From: Clostridia bacterium
GTDB lineage: Bacteria > Bacillota > Clostridia > Christensenellales > Borkfalkiaceae
Reading direction: 5' to 3'
Assembly (NCBI GenBank): GCA_017536205.1
Contig: JAFXHX010000003.1
Location: 62,001-126,000, forward strand
Length of the DNA: 64,000 nt
In this document: positions 15,194 to 23,813 of the stretch, piece after piece
How positions within the stretch are numbered: position 1 is the stretch's first letter
How the letters are laid out: the number at the start of each line of letters is the position of its first letter
Position numbers and translations under genes: made by a program
Notes under the pieces: model-generated
What the model saw: only the letters and a program-made list of their open reading frames with translations
What the model was told of the DNA's origin: nothing
The model's database searches: none

Positions 15194-15893
15194 CCTTAAT
15201 TATATCGACGTTGGAAAGGGCGAAGTTGTAGTTTTACTTCACGGTTACCTTTCTTCGAAAGAGAGTTTTGCTTATCAAATAGCCTTTTTAAAAAACTTTT
15301 ACAGGGTAATTGCGCCAGACTTGTCGGGCTTTGGAAAAAGTCCGCCTTTAAATAAGCCTTATTCGGTTAGCGATTACGCTAGCGAAGTAATAGAGTTTTT
15401 AAACGGGCTAAACGTTAATAGTTATAACCTAATTGCGCACTCGTTCGGCGCAAGGGTGGCGGTTAAAATGCTACTAAATGACGAGCGAATTAAAAAGGTA
15501 ATTTTAACGGGCGCTGCGGGAATTAAACCAAGGCGAAAACCAAGTTACTATATAAAAGTTTACGCATATAAACTTTTAAAAAAGTTTATTCCCGAAAATA
15601 AACTTAAAGGTTTTGGCTCTAGCGAGTATAAAACCTTGTCGGTCGTAATGAAAAAAAGTTACCTTAAAATAGTTAACGAGCACTTAAACTACGAATATTC
15701 ACTTATTAAAAACCAAACGCTTATAATATTTGGTGAAAACGACCGTGAAACCCCACCGTATATGGCAAAAATTATAAATAAAAGCATAAAAAACTCTAAA
15801 CTCGTGTTTATAAAAAACGCAGGGCACTTTGCCTTTATAGATAGAAGTAACGAGTTTAACGTTTGTACGTTAGAGTTTTTAAAAGGAGGCTAA
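15183..15893 (+). CDS. alpha/beta hydrolase with a non-canonical start codon
   Basis: This cytoplasmic alpha/beta-hydrolase has the full fold: VVVLLHGYLSS (oxyanion loop), RVIAPDLSGFGKS, nucleophile elbow LIAHSFGARVAV (HSFG in place of GxSxG), acid in FGENDRETP and histidine in NAGHFAF. All of the first strand and oxyanion loop lie upstream of the first ATG/GTG/TTG (TTG at 15321). The frame opens at 15174 after a TAG stop and has no standard start codon. AGGAG (15172-15176) sits six bases before ATC at 15183, the best-placed initiator. The call therefore assumes initiation at ATC, or a recently lost ATG. The substrate is unknown. Its position between rimI and murF suggests an envelope role. 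Confidence 0.7.
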   Translation: MKPNLNYIDVGKGEVVVLLHGYLSSKESFAYQIAFLKNFYRVIAPDLSGFGKSPPLNKPYSVSDYASEVIEFLNGLNVNSYNLIAHSFGARVAVKMLLNDERIKKVILTGAAGIKPRRKPSYYIKVYAYKLLKKFIPENKLKGFGSSEYKTLSVVMKKSYLKIVNEHLNYEYSLIKNQTLIIFGENDRETPPYMAKIINKSIKNSKLVFIKNAGHFAFIDRSNEFNVCTLEFLKGG

Positions 15894-15894
15894 A

Positions 15895-17568
15895 ATGTTA
15901 CCTACTATTGAACTAGAACGCATTGCCGACCTATTTAAAGGAAATATATTATTAGGATTTATTCTCGTAGCGCTACTTAACTCCACGTTAATGGTGGTTA
16001 TTTCAATGCGCTTTTTTGAAAGTATGCAACAATGTGGCTATAAGGGTAGGGATTATCTTAAATGGCTATTTAAGCGAGATAACGCACACCTTACTAGGCT
16101 TTGTATGCTATCGCTTATGTCGGTGCTCGGCTTTATTTTAATAAATATGGCGTTTTCGTTTTTAAACGGCGCTTACGTTAAATATCTTGGCTTTATTGCT
16201 TACTTTTTATTTTTAATAATTTATTTTAAAGGTGAAAGCAAAAGAAAAAGTAGAGTTCCACTAGTTATAACGAAGCGTATGATTCGCCTAATTATAGTTT
16301 TCGTGGTTTTAGCGTTCGTATTAAGTTTGCTTTTAATTTACGGCGTTAACTTAATTGCAATTCCGTTTAAAGAAAACCTACTTGCCGAGTTCCGCTACGC
16401 CGTGCTTTGTTTAGTTCCTATAAGCGTTCCTTACTTAGTGCTTACCGCTTACGGAATTACCAAGCCCCTTGAAAAATCAATAAACAAAAAGCATATAATA
16501 AAGTGTAAACAAACCCTACTTGAAAAAGACGGGCTTATAAAAATTGCAATTACAGGAAGTTACGGTAAAACTTCGGTTAAAGAAATACTTTACACGCTAC
16601 TTTCGTCTAAATATAACGTTTTAGCAACCCCCGAATCGTACAACACGCCTATGGGTATTGCAAAAACCGTAAAACGCCTTGACGATACGCACGATATTTT
16701 CATTTGTGAAATGGGCGCTAGGCGACAAGGTGAAATTAAAGAGCTTTGCGAAACGGTGCTACCTAACTACGCAGTTATCACGGGAATTACCGCTCAACAT
16801 TTAGAGTCGTTTTTAACGCTTGAAAACGTTATTAAAACTAAAAGCGAAATACTTGGCGATTATTTTAAAGGAACGGCGTTTATATCGGGCGATAACAAGC
16901 ATACCCTTAAAATATTTGAAAAAGCAGTTTGCGAAAAATATCTTGCAGGCGCCGAAAATAAAAACGGTTTAGTTTACGCCGAAAACGTTATTATGAATGA
17001 AAACGGCACTACCTTTACTATGGTTTACGGCACTCAAAAAACAGTCGTTTCAATTCCGCTTCTTGGTATGAGCAACGTTCACAACGTTTGTTTAGCATCG
17101 GCAGTAGCGTTAAAAATAGGGCTTTCTTTACAAGAAGTTGCAATTGCGCTTACAAGGCTAAAACAAATACCGCACAGATTAAGCCTTTCGGTATCTCCGT
17201 CGGGCGTAAATATTATAGACGACGGCTACAATTCTAACCCCGAAGGGGTTAAGTACGCTATCGACGCACTCTCTCGCTTTAGCGGTAAAAAATATATAGT
17301 AACGCCGGGGCTTGTTGAACTTGGCTTTGCCGAAGCGGGCTATAACTTCAAACTTGGCGAAAGTTTGGCAACCGTGTGCGACGGGGTGATACTCGTTGGT
17401 AGGTCGGGAAGCCTTCATATTCGTGAAGGATTATTAAGCAAAGATTACCCACTAGATAAAATATTTATGGTTAAAAACCTAGAAGAAGCAAAAGCAGTTA
17501 TAGCCGAAAAACTTATGAGTGGCGACGTTGTGTTGTTTGAAAACGACCTTCCCGATATACTTTCTTAA
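15895..17568 (+). CDS. murF: MurF-like Mur ligase with an N-terminal membrane domain
   Basis: This ATP-dependent ligase of the MurF type would add D-Ala-D-Ala to the UDP-MurNAc peptide. About 150-190 residues at the N-terminus form four to five membrane segments, absent from E. coli MurF but seen in some Clostridia proteins. The catalytic part starts with TGSYGKTSVKE (P-loop, about residue 220) and continues with TPESYNTPMGIAKTV, EMGARRQGEIKELC, the central HNVCLASAVAL, and IIDDGYNSNPEGV. Immediate neighbours are an alpha/beta hydrolase upstream (one base away) and D-Ala-D-Ala ligase downstream, which fits. AAAAGGAGGC precedes the ATG. Confidence 0.88.
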   Translation: MLPTIELERIADLFKGNILLGFILVALLNSTLMVVISMRFFESMQQCGYKGRDYLKWLFKRDNAHLTRLCMLSLMSVLGFILINMAFSFLNGAYVKYLGFIAYFLFLIIYFKGESKRKSRVPLVITKRMIRLIIVFVVLAFVLSLLLIYGVNLIAIPFKENLLAEFRYAVLCLVPISVPYLVLTAYGITKPLEKSINKKHIIKCKQTLLEKDGLIKIAITGSYGKTSVKEILYTLLSSKYNVLATPESYNTPMGIAKTVKRLDDTHDIFICEMGARRQGEIKELCETVLPNYAVITGITAQHLESFLTLENVIKTKSEILGDYFKGTAFISGDNKHTLKIFEKAVCEKYLAGAENKNGLVYAENVIMNENGTTFTMVYGTQKTVVSIPLLGMSNVHNVCLASAVALKIGLSLQEVAIALTRLKQIPHRLSLSVSPSGVNIIDDGYNSNPEGVKYAIDALSRFSGKKYIVTPGLVELGFAEAGYNFKLGESLATVCDGVILVGRSGSLHIREGLLSKDYPLDKIFMVKNLEEAKAVIAEKLMSGDVVLFENDLPDILS

Positions 17569-17615
17569 AATTATAAAAACACCAAAGCAAAAAGAATATG
17601 CGGAGGTGTTTTTTT

Positions 17616-18746
17616 ATGAAAGATATTCTTGTTTTTTTCGGTGGAAAGTCTTGCGAGCACGACGTTTCTATTATAACGGGCGTTTTAACGCTAAACTCGC
17701 TTGATAAAACTCTCTATAATCCCGTGCCCGTGTATATTACACAAAAAGGTGAGTGGCTTACGGGAAACGAACTTAAAAACGTTTCGTTTTATAAGCAAAA
17801 AAACTTTTCTAAACTTAAACGAGTAACCCTTATTAGTGGCGATAACTCGCTATATTACGTTTTAAAAAACAAACTGAAAAAATGCGCTACTATATACTCG
17901 GCAATAAACTGCCTTCACGGCTTAAACGGCGAAGATGGAACGCTTAAAGGAATGCTAAAACTAATAGGTATTCCAACCGTTTCCCCAGGTGTTTTTCAAA
18001 GTGCGTTTACAATAGATAAGCAGTTTACGAAAATAGTGCTTTCGGGCTTGAAAATTAAAACTTTACCGTTTACAACGGTAAACCAAACTCGTTTACATAC
18101 GGATAAGCAAAAACTTTTTAACGAAATAACTACTAAACTCGGCTACCCCGTAATAGTTAAGCCTTGCAATTTAGGAAGTAGCATAGGAATAGGTTTAGCG
18201 TCTTGCGACGCTGAACTTGAAAAGGCACTTAAAACTGCGTTTTTATACGACGATAAAGCAGTTGTTGAACGGGCTTTAAATAACCCCGTTGAACTTAATT
18301 GCTCGGCTTATTCTTACGGCAATAAAACGGTAATTTCTCAAGTTGAAAAACCCGTTAAAACTAGCGATATTTTATCGTTTGCCGATAAATATTACGGCTT
18401 TAAAGGTTGCGAAACGGGTAGAGAGTTCCCTGCAAAAATTAGCGATAAACTCTGCAAAAAAGTTCAAGAAACCACCGCTAAAATATACGAAGAACTCAAC
18501 TTTACGTCTATAATAAGAATAGATTATTTGCTTGACGGCACTGACCTTTACGTTAACGAAATTAACTCCGTTCCAGGCTCGCTTGCATATTATTTATTCG
18601 GCGATTTAAAACACTTTACGTCAATTTTAACTTCGCTTATTAAAGATAGCGTTCATAAGGAGGCTGAATACCTATCACGAAGATTTACCTTTTCAAGTTC
18701 CGTTTTAGAGATAGAAGGCGCAAAAGGTGGGGCTAAAAATCTTTGA
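17616..18746 (+). CDS. ddl: D-alanine--D-alanine ligase
   Basis: This ATP-grasp ligase makes the D-Ala-D-Ala dipeptide that MurF uses. The 376 residues include the N-terminal loop FFGGKSCEHDVSI, the LHGLNGEDGTLKG motif, VIVKPCNLGSSIGI (ATP grasp), RIDYLLDG and VNEINSVPG near the end, all family landmarks. The start is ATG 17616 after GGAGG (17602-17606). An upstream ATG at 17598 lies before that ribosome binding site and was rejected. The stop codon TGA is part of the -35 box (TTGACA) of the RNase P RNA promoter, so the two genes are packed without spare sequence. Confidence 0.95.
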   Translation: MKDILVFFGGKSCEHDVSIITGVLTLNSLDKTLYNPVPVYITQKGEWLTGNELKNVSFYKQKNFSKLKRVTLISGDNSLYYVLKNKLKKCATIYSAINCLHGLNGEDGTLKGMLKLIGIPTVSPGVFQSAFTIDKQFTKIVLSGLKIKTLPFTTVNQTRLHTDKQKLFNEITTKLGYPVIVKPCNLGSSIGIGLASCDAELEKALKTAFLYDDKAVVERALNNPVELNCSAYSYGNKTVISQVEKPVKTSDILSFADKYYGFKGCETGREFPAKISDKLCKKVQETTAKIYEELNFTSIIRIDYLLDGTDLYVNEINSVPGSLAYYLFGDLKHFTSILTSLIKDSVHKEAEYLSRRFTFSSSVLEIEGAKGGAKNL

Positions 18747-18771
18747 CAATAACCCTGACAAGTGCTATAAT
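18743..18771 (+). promoter_or_regulatory. consensus promoter of rnpB
   Basis: TTGACA (18743-18748), 17 bases, TATAAT (18766-18771): a perfect consensus on both boxes. It predicts a 5' end near 18778. The -35 box overlaps the ddl stop codon. Confidence 0.9.
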
Positions 18772-18776
18772 TTTTT

Positions 18777-19113
18777 AAGAGACGGTTGTACGGCTGCGGG
18801 AATTATTATTCACGAGGAAAGTCCGAGCTTCACAGTAGCAGGGTGCCGGTTAACGGCCGGTGAAGGTGACTTCAAGGAAAGTGCAACAGAAAACTACCGC
18901 AACGAAAGTTGTAAGGATGAAAAGGCGAGGTAAGAGCTCACCGTTCCCATGGTAACACGGGAAGCAGTGTAAACCCCACCCGAAGCAAGATAGGATATAT
19001 AGTAAGAGGCTACGGCGCTATATATCGATTTATTCGCTCGAGCCTATCGGTAACGGTAGGCCTAGATAGATAGCCGTATTAAATGACAGAACTCGGCTTA
19101 CAGACCGTCTCGC
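18777..19113 (+). ncRNA. rnpB: RNase P RNA
   Basis: The catalytic RNA of RNase P matures tRNA 5' ends. Signature regions are the 5' GAGGAAAGTCCGAGC block (near 18814-18828) and the 3' block ACAGAACTCGGCTTACAGACC, which form P4 and the conserved core. The P1 helix is GAGACGG paired with CCGTCTC at the 3' end. Length is about 337 nucleotides. It looks like the common ancestral (type A) form rather than the Bacillus type B, judged by eye from the P7-P11 region. The reading frame at 18727-18933 lies inside this RNA and is not a gene. Confidence 0.96.
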
Positions 19114-19126
19114 TCCTTGAAAAACG

Positions 19127-19150
19127 CCCGACCACAAACGGTCGGGTTTT
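19127..19150 (+). terminator. terminator of rnpB
   Basis: CCCGACC (19127-19133) pairs with GGTCGGG (19140-19146), followed by four T. Confidence 0.85.
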
Positions 19151-19197
19151 AAAATGAAAAAAAGTTTTAAAAGTAATTGTTAATTACTTATAAATAA

Positions 19198-19227
19198 TTG
19201 ACAAACGGGGTACAAATGCTCTAAAAT
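19198..19227 (+). promoter_or_regulatory. promoter of the CofE-like gene
   Basis: TTGACA (19198-19203), an 18-base spacer and TAAAAT (19222-19227). Confidence 0.65.
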
Positions 19228-19266
19228 AATATAGTTAAAAAATCTTTTTTAAAAGAAGGTAACAGT

Positions 19267-20439
19267 ATGGATTATCAAGGCACAATATCTCGTGGCGTTA
19301 GAGCGCCCATTATAAGGCAGGGTGACGACCTTGTTAAAATTACAGCCGATTGCGTTGTTGGTTTAGCAAATCAAGGTGGTTTTTCCTTACAAGATAAAGA
19401 CGTGGTTGCCGTTACCGAAGCCGTTCTTGCAAGGGCGCAAGGCAACTATGCAACCGTTGACCAAATTGCTAAAGACGTTAGCGAAAAGTTTGGTGATGAA
19501 ACGGTCGGCCTAGTATTTCCTATTCTTTCAAGAAACCGTTTCTCAATGGTTTTAAAGGGTATTGCAAAAGGCGTTAAAAAACTCGTTGTAATGCTTTCGT
19601 ATCCTAGCGATGAAGTTGGAAATAGTTTTATTACTCCAGAAAAACTTATCGAATCGGGCGTTAACCCTTATACCGACGTGTTTACCGGCCGTGAGTTCCA
19701 CGAAAAGTTTGGCGACGTTAGCCATACTTTCACCGGCGTTGACTATATCGAATATTACGAAAAAACCGCAGGTTGCGAAGTTATTTTAGCAAACAATCCT
19801 GCCGAAATATTAAAATACACTAGCCACGTTATTTGCGCCGATATTCACTCTCGTTTCCGCACTAAAAAGTTAATTGAAAAGGCGGGCGCTAAAAAAGTTA
19901 TCACGCTCGACGAGATTTTAAATAAATCGGTTGACGGTAGCGGTTATAACGAAACTTACGGCGTTTTAGGTAGCAACTTAGCAACCGAAAACAGCGTTAA
20001 ACTTTTCCCACGCGATGCACAAAAGTTCGTTAACGAACTTCAACAAGAACTTTTAAAGCGTACGGGCAAAACTATTGAATGTATGGTTTATGGTGACGGT
20101 GCTTTTAAAGACCCAGTTTGTGGTATTTGGGAACTTGCAGACCCCGTTGCATCGCCTGCGTTTACTTCTGGTTTACAAGGCAAGCCCAACGAAATTAAAC
20201 TTAAATACCTTGCCGATAACGATTTAGCAGGTCTTTCAGGTGAAGAAGCAATTTCTGCTATGAAAGAAATGATTAAAAATAAAGAAGACGACCTTGTTAA
20301 CAACATTAAATCGCAAGGAACAACCCCCCGTCAACTTACCGACCTTCTTGCAAGTTTATCTGACCTTACAAGTGGTAGTGGCGACAAGGGTACTCCCATT
20401 ATTTTAATTCAAAACTACTTTAAAAACTTCAGTATGTAA
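19267..20439 (+). CDS. CofE-like (F420-0:L-glutamate ligase domain) protein of unknown substrate
   Basis: This 390-residue protein matches the fold of coenzyme F420-0:glutamate ligases: N-terminal RGVRAPIIRQGDDLVKI, the DKDVVAVTEAVLARAQGN stretch, and further on VYGDGAFKDPVCGIWELADPV. The same domain is found alone in many anaerobes that make no F420. No other F420 gene (cofC, cofD, cofG/H) is in the window, so the substrate is probably not F420. The C-terminal 60 residues (NKEDDLVNNIKSQGTTPRQLTDLLASLSDLTSGSGDKGTP) are helical and charged. A promoter and the leader sequence AAAAGAAGGTAACAGT precede the ATG. It is monocistronic, closed by terminators in the following gap. Confidence 0.75.
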   Translation: MDYQGTISRGVRAPIIRQGDDLVKITADCVVGLANQGGFSLQDKDVVAVTEAVLARAQGNYATVDQIAKDVSEKFGDETVGLVFPILSRNRFSMVLKGIAKGVKKLVVMLSYPSDEVGNSFITPEKLIESGVNPYTDVFTGREFHEKFGDVSHTFTGVDYIEYYEKTAGCEVILANNPAEILKYTSHVICADIHSRFRTKKLIEKAGAKKVITLDEILNKSVDGSGYNETYGVLGSNLATENSVKLFPRDAQKFVNELQQELLKRTGKTIECMVYGDGAFKDPVCGIWELADPVASPAFTSGLQGKPNEIKLKYLADNDLAGLSGEEAISAMKEMIKNKEDDLVNNIKSQGTTPRQLTDLLASLSDLTSGSGDKGTPIILIQNYFKNFSM

Positions 20440-20464
20440 TTTTTATTCCCGTATAAACTTCGCA

Positions 20465-20571
20465 CAAGTTCGTTTACTGCCAACAAGTTGCAACCCCAAC
20501 AACCAAAAAGGTTAGTTGTGTCTGCCCCTTGTTGTCGAGCCTGCTTGTGCTTGTTTCTACGAGCCTAAAAG
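20465..20571 (+). repeat. dispersed intergenic repeat, copy 1
   Basis: About 107 bp. It shares with the other copies the order: CGTTTNCTGC, CAANAAGTT, an AACC-AAAAA-GGTT mini-hairpin, GTTGTGTCTGC, CGAGCCT, CTTGTTTCTACG and a CTTAAAA-like tail. It diverges most in the 3' half. It lies 3' of the CofE-like gene and runs into a terminator. Confidence 0.6.
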
Positions 20572-20586
20572 TTTTAAGGCACAAAA

Positions 20587-20610
20587 AAGCACCGTTTTCG
20601 GTGCTTTTTT
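20587..20610 (+). terminator. intrinsic terminator between repeat copies
   Basis: AAGCACCG (20587-20594) pairs with CGGTGCTT (20599-20606) over TTTT, followed by a T run. Confidence 0.85.
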
Positions 20611-20618
20611 ATTCCGTT

Positions 20619-20736
20619 ATAAGCGTCGCGATAGTGCGTTTCTGCTTCAAAGTTACGACCCCAATGACCAAAAAGGTCTATTGTGTCCGCAACTTTTCGC
20701 GAGCCTTCTCTCGCTTGCTTCTAACGGCTTAAAATA
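20619..20736 (+). repeat. dispersed intergenic repeat, copy 2
   Basis: About 118 bp, nearly identical to copy 4 (29737-29860) along its whole length. It contains GACC-AAAAA-GGTC (20666-20678) and a possible second stem GCGAG/CTCGC around 20698-20714, then TTGCTTCTAACG and the CTTAAAATA tail. Confidence 0.7.
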
Positions 20737-20863
20737 CTGCTTTCTACAACAAATATAAAATACGGGCTTAAAATATTAGTTAATACGGCTTGAACGGGGT
20801 AATGCCTTAAAATACTGTTTTTACGGCAAACGGATTAAAATAACTCACAAAATTACGGTAAAC

Positions 20864-20890
20864 AAAAAGCACGGAAAACCGTGCTTTTTT
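20864..20890. terminator. bidirectional terminator before ychF
   Basis: AAAAGCACGG pairs with CCGTGCTTTT around an AAAA loop. T-runs lie on both strands. It ends ychF on the minus strand. Confidence 0.85.
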
Positions 20891-20891
20891 A

Positions 20892-21989
20892 TTATACGTT
20901 AAATCTAAACAAAACAACGTCGCCGTCTTTCATAACGTAGTCTTTACCTTCGCTTCTAACTTTACCAAGTTCTTTTGCCTTGGTGTAGTTGCCACATTCA
21001 AGTAAAACTGCATAGTCAACGACTTCTGCGCGAATAAAGCCCTTTTCAAAGTCAGAGTGTATTTTGCCTGCCGCTTGGGGCGCTTTAGTTCCGTTTTTAA
21101 TAGTCCAAGCCCTTGTTTCAGGCTCGCCCGAAGTTAAGTAACTTATAAGCCCTAAAAGTTTATAACTTGCTTTAACAAGCCTATTTAAGCCACTTTCTTT
21201 AAGCCCTAATTCTTCTAAAAACATCACTTGGTCTTCGGGGTCAAGTTCGCTAATTTCTTCTTCGGTTTTAGCGCAAATAACAAGCGTTTCGCTACCTTCT
21301 TGTTTAGCGTAATCAATAACCTTTTTTGCAAGAGGAATATCGCTATCTTCTTTACCCATATCGTTTTCAGAAACGTTTGCCGCGTAAATTACGGGTTTAT
21401 CGGTAATTAAAAACAAACCGTCAACGTACTTTTTCTCTTCTTCGGTAAAGGTTAAACTTCTAACGGGTTTTTCGCTTTCAAGCGTTTGTAAAATGCGCTT
21501 TAAAAGTTCGCTTTCAACAACGTATTTTTTATCGCCCGTCTTTATCATAGAAAGCGATTTATCGTACTTTTTCTGCACCGATTCTAAATCGGCTAAAATA
21601 AGTTCAAGGTTAATGGTTTCAATATCGGCTATCGGGTTAACTTCGCTTTCAACGTGCACTACGTTTTCATCTTCAAAACATCTAACGACGTGAACGATAG
21701 CGTCAACTTCACGAATATGCGATAAAAACTTATTACCAAGCCCTTCGCCCTTCGATGCACCTTTAACGAGCCCTGCAATATCAACGAATTCTATAACTGC
21801 GGGGGTTATCTTTTTGCTACTATATAGCTTAGCAAGGTTATCAAGCCTTTCGTCTGGCACGGCAACCACGCCAACGTTTGGCTCAATGGTGCAAAACGGA
21901 AAGTTAGCCGCTTGTGCGCCTGCGTGTGTAATTGCGTTAAATAAAGTTGATTTTCCAACGTTTGGAAGACCTACTACACCTAATTTCAT
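20892..21989 (-). CDS. ychF: redox-regulated ATPase YchF
   Basis: This Obg-family P-loop protein of 365 residues hydrolyses ATP rather than GTP in its homologues. Marks are LGVVGLPNVGKSTLFNAIT at the start, DIAGLVKGASKGEGLGNKFLSHIREVDAI, the NVSE variant of the G4 motif (YAANVSEND in place of NKxD), and the C-terminal TGS domain (FTSGEPETRAWTIKNGTKAPQAAGKIHSDFEKGFIRAEV). The start follows TAGGAGTACAAA. It is monocistronic on the minus strand, divergent from argS. Confidence 0.96.
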   Translation of the reverse strand: MKLGVVGLPNVGKSTLFNAITHAGAQAANFPFCTIEPNVGVVAVPDERLDNLAKLYSSKKITPAVIEFVDIAGLVKGASKGEGLGNKFLSHIREVDAIVHVVRCFEDENVVHVESEVNPIADIETINLELILADLESVQKKYDKSLSMIKTGDKKYVVESELLKRILQTLESEKPVRSLTFTEEEKKYVDGLFLITDKPVIYAANVSENDMGKEDSDIPLAKKVIDYAKQEGSETLVICAKTEEEISELDPEDQVMFLEELGLKESGLNRLVKASYKLLGLISYLTSGEPETRAWTIKNGTKAPQAAGKIHSDFEKGFIRAEVVDYAVLLECGNYTKAKELGKVRSEGKDYVMKDGDVVLFRFNV

Positions 21990-22073
21990 TTTGTACTCCT
22001 AAATGTTTATACGGCTATTATATAGCATTTTTAATTTTAATTCAAACTTTTTTAAGTCAAAGCGCAAAAATTA

Positions 22074-22102
22074 TTGCAGTAATCGGTAAAGTATGCTAAA
22101 AT
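22074..22102 (+). promoter_or_regulatory. promoter of argS
   Basis: TTGCAG (22074-22079), a 17-base spacer and TAAAAT (22097-22102) preceded by TGC. A leader of about 20 bases with AGGAAAG follows. Confidence 0.65.
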
Positions 22103-22129
22103 TATTACGATAATTTTTAGGAAAGTATT

Positions 22130-23812
22130 ATGGATTACAAAAGTTACGTTGCTCAAAAATTAAATATAGAAGGCGCTAGTTGTGAAGAAATTAAAGCGCT
22201 TATAGTAACCCCGCCGGACACTTCGCTTGGCGATTACGCTCTTCCTTGCTTTAAGTTTGCAAAACTTTTAAGAAAGTCGCCCGCTATTATTGCAGAAGAA
22301 CTTGCATCGTCTTTTATCGTAGACGACGTTGTTACCAAAGTTATTGCCGTTAACGGTTACCTTAATTTTACCGTAAACAGAACTACTCGCGCGTTTAAAA
22401 TACTCATCGATATTTTGCTTGCAGGCGAAAATTACGGCGCAAGCAGTTTGGGTAACGGCAAAACCGTGTGCATAGACTATTCGTCAATTAACGTTGCAAA
22501 GCCTTTCCATATAGGTCACTTATCAACCACCGTTATAGGTAGCGCACTTTACAAAATATATAAAAAACTCGGTTACACGGTAGTTGGTATTAACCACCTT
22601 GGCGATTACGGCACGCAGTTTGGTAAACTTATTTACGCTTACAAGGCGTGGGGCAATCGTGAAGAAGTTGAAAAAGGCAGAGTTAAAGAACTTATGCGCC
22701 TTTACGTTAAATATCACGACGAGGCAGAGAAAAATCCTTCTATTGACGACGATGCAAGGGCATACTTTAAACTTATTGAACAAGGCGATAAAGAGTGTAA
22801 CGAACTTTTCAAATGGTTTAAAGAGTTAACGCTTATCGACGTTGACAAGGTTTATAAAGAGTTAAACGTTACCTTCGATAGTTACAACGGCGAAAGTTTT
22901 TATAACGATAAAATGGACGTTGTTATAAGCGAACTTCAAGAAAAGGGGCTTTTAGTTGAAAGTGACGGGGCAAAAATAGTTGACCTTGAGCCTTACGGTT
23001 TAACGCCTTGTTTAATTTTAAGAAGTGACGGGGCGTCTTTATACGCAACGCGCGACTTAGCCGCCGCAATTTATAGAAAAAACACCTATAACTTCGATAA
23101 GTGCTTATACGTCGTTGCATACCAACAAAACCTTCACTTTAAACAAGTGTTCAAAGTTTTAGAGCTTTTAGGTAAACCTTGGGCAAAAGATATGGTTCAC
23201 GTTGCCTTTGGTATGGTTTCGCTTGAAGAAGGAACAATGTCAACCCGTAAAGGTAAAGTTGTGTTTTTAGAAGACGTTATAAACAAGTGCTGTGAAAAGG
23301 CGCTTGCAGTTATTAACGATAAAAACCCCAACCTTGACGGTAAAGAAGAAGTTGCAAAAGCAGTAGGCACGGGCGCAGTTATATTCGGTGCGCTTTCGTC
23401 GTCTAGAATTAAAGACATAGTTTTCTCGTACGACAAGGTTTTAAACTTCGAAGGCGAAACGGGCCCTTACTGCCAGTATACCTACGCTAGAACGGCAAGC
23501 GTTTTAAAAAAGGGTGGTGAAATAGGCGACTACTCGGGCTACGAATTAAAAGACCAAGAATACGAACTTTTAACCGAACTTGCACGCTTTCCCGAAGTGC
23601 TTATTCAGTCGGCTGAAAAGTACGAGCCAAGCATGATTACAAGATACGCAGTCGACGTGTGCGAAGCCTTTAACAAGTTCTATTTCGACCTTAAAATACT
23701 CGGCGAAGAAGAAGTTACTAAAAACTTCCGCTTGGCGCTTACAAAGGCAACATCAACGGTAATTAAAAACGCCTTAACTTTACTTGGAATTAAGGCTCCG
23801 GAGCAAATGTAA
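22130..23812 (+). CDS. argS: arginyl-tRNA synthetase
   Basis: This class I aminoacyl-tRNA synthetase charges tRNA-Arg. The 560 residues show an N-terminal additional domain (SLGDYALPCFKFAKLLRKSP), the HIGH motif as KPFHIGHLSTT, and the MSTRKGKVVFLED segment that stands in for KMSKS in ArgRS. The anticodon-binding DALR domain lies at the C-terminus (GPYCQYTYARTASVLKK onward, ending LTLLGIKAPEQM). Length is normal. The phosphatase gene follows with a one-base gap, so the two are co-transcribed. Confidence 0.97.
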   Translation: MDYKSYVAQKLNIEGASCEEIKALIVTPPDTSLGDYALPCFKFAKLLRKSPAIIAEELASSFIVDDVVTKVIAVNGYLNFTVNRTTRAFKILIDILLAGENYGASSLGNGKTVCIDYSSINVAKPFHIGHLSTTVIGSALYKIYKKLGYTVVGINHLGDYGTQFGKLIYAYKAWGNREEVEKGRVKELMRLYVKYHDEAEKNPSIDDDARAYFKLIEQGDKECNELFKWFKELTLIDVDKVYKELNVTFDSYNGESFYNDKMDVVISELQEKGLLVESDGAKIVDLEPYGLTPCLILRSDGASLYATRDLAAAIYRKNTYNFDKCLYVVAYQQNLHFKQVFKVLELLGKPWAKDMVHVAFGMVSLEEGTMSTRKGKVVFLEDVINKCCEKALAVINDKNPNLDGKEEVAKAVGTGAVIFGALSSSRIKDIVFSYDKVLNFEGETGPYCQYTYARTASVLKKGGEIGDYSGYELKDQEYELLTELARFPEVLIQSAEKYEPSMITRYAVDVCEAFNKFYFDLKILGEEEVTKNFRLALTKATSTVIKNALTLLGIKAPEQM

Positions 23813-23813
23813 T

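Larger units (their letters stand above)
20440..20891. other. gene-free gap with repeats and two terminators
   Basis: This 450-base stretch has no supportable gene. It holds two copies of the dispersed repeat (20465-20571 and 20619-20736) separated by a terminator. The repeat tail motif ACGNCTTAAAATA recurs near 20725, 20763 and 20805. The terminator shared with ychF closes it. Open frames at 20516-20758 run through the repeats and show no protein pattern. Confidence 0.7.

Noticed and set aside
15166..15200. Frameshift fusion of rimI with the hydrolase
   Set aside because: RimI has full length and its own stop, and AGGAG marks a separate start; no slippery sequence was seen.
18727..18933. 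68-aa frame with a TPR-free, cysteine-rich translation
   Set aside because: It lies wholly inside the RNase P RNA and has no protein pattern.
19267..20439. F420 biosynthesis locus
   Set aside because: No partner genes; kept as CofE-like of unknown substrate.
20516..20758. 80-aa and 67-aa frames similar to one at 29632-29856
   Set aside because: The likeness (FLLQSYDP...KGLLC) comes from translating the dispersed repeat; no start site or coding bias.
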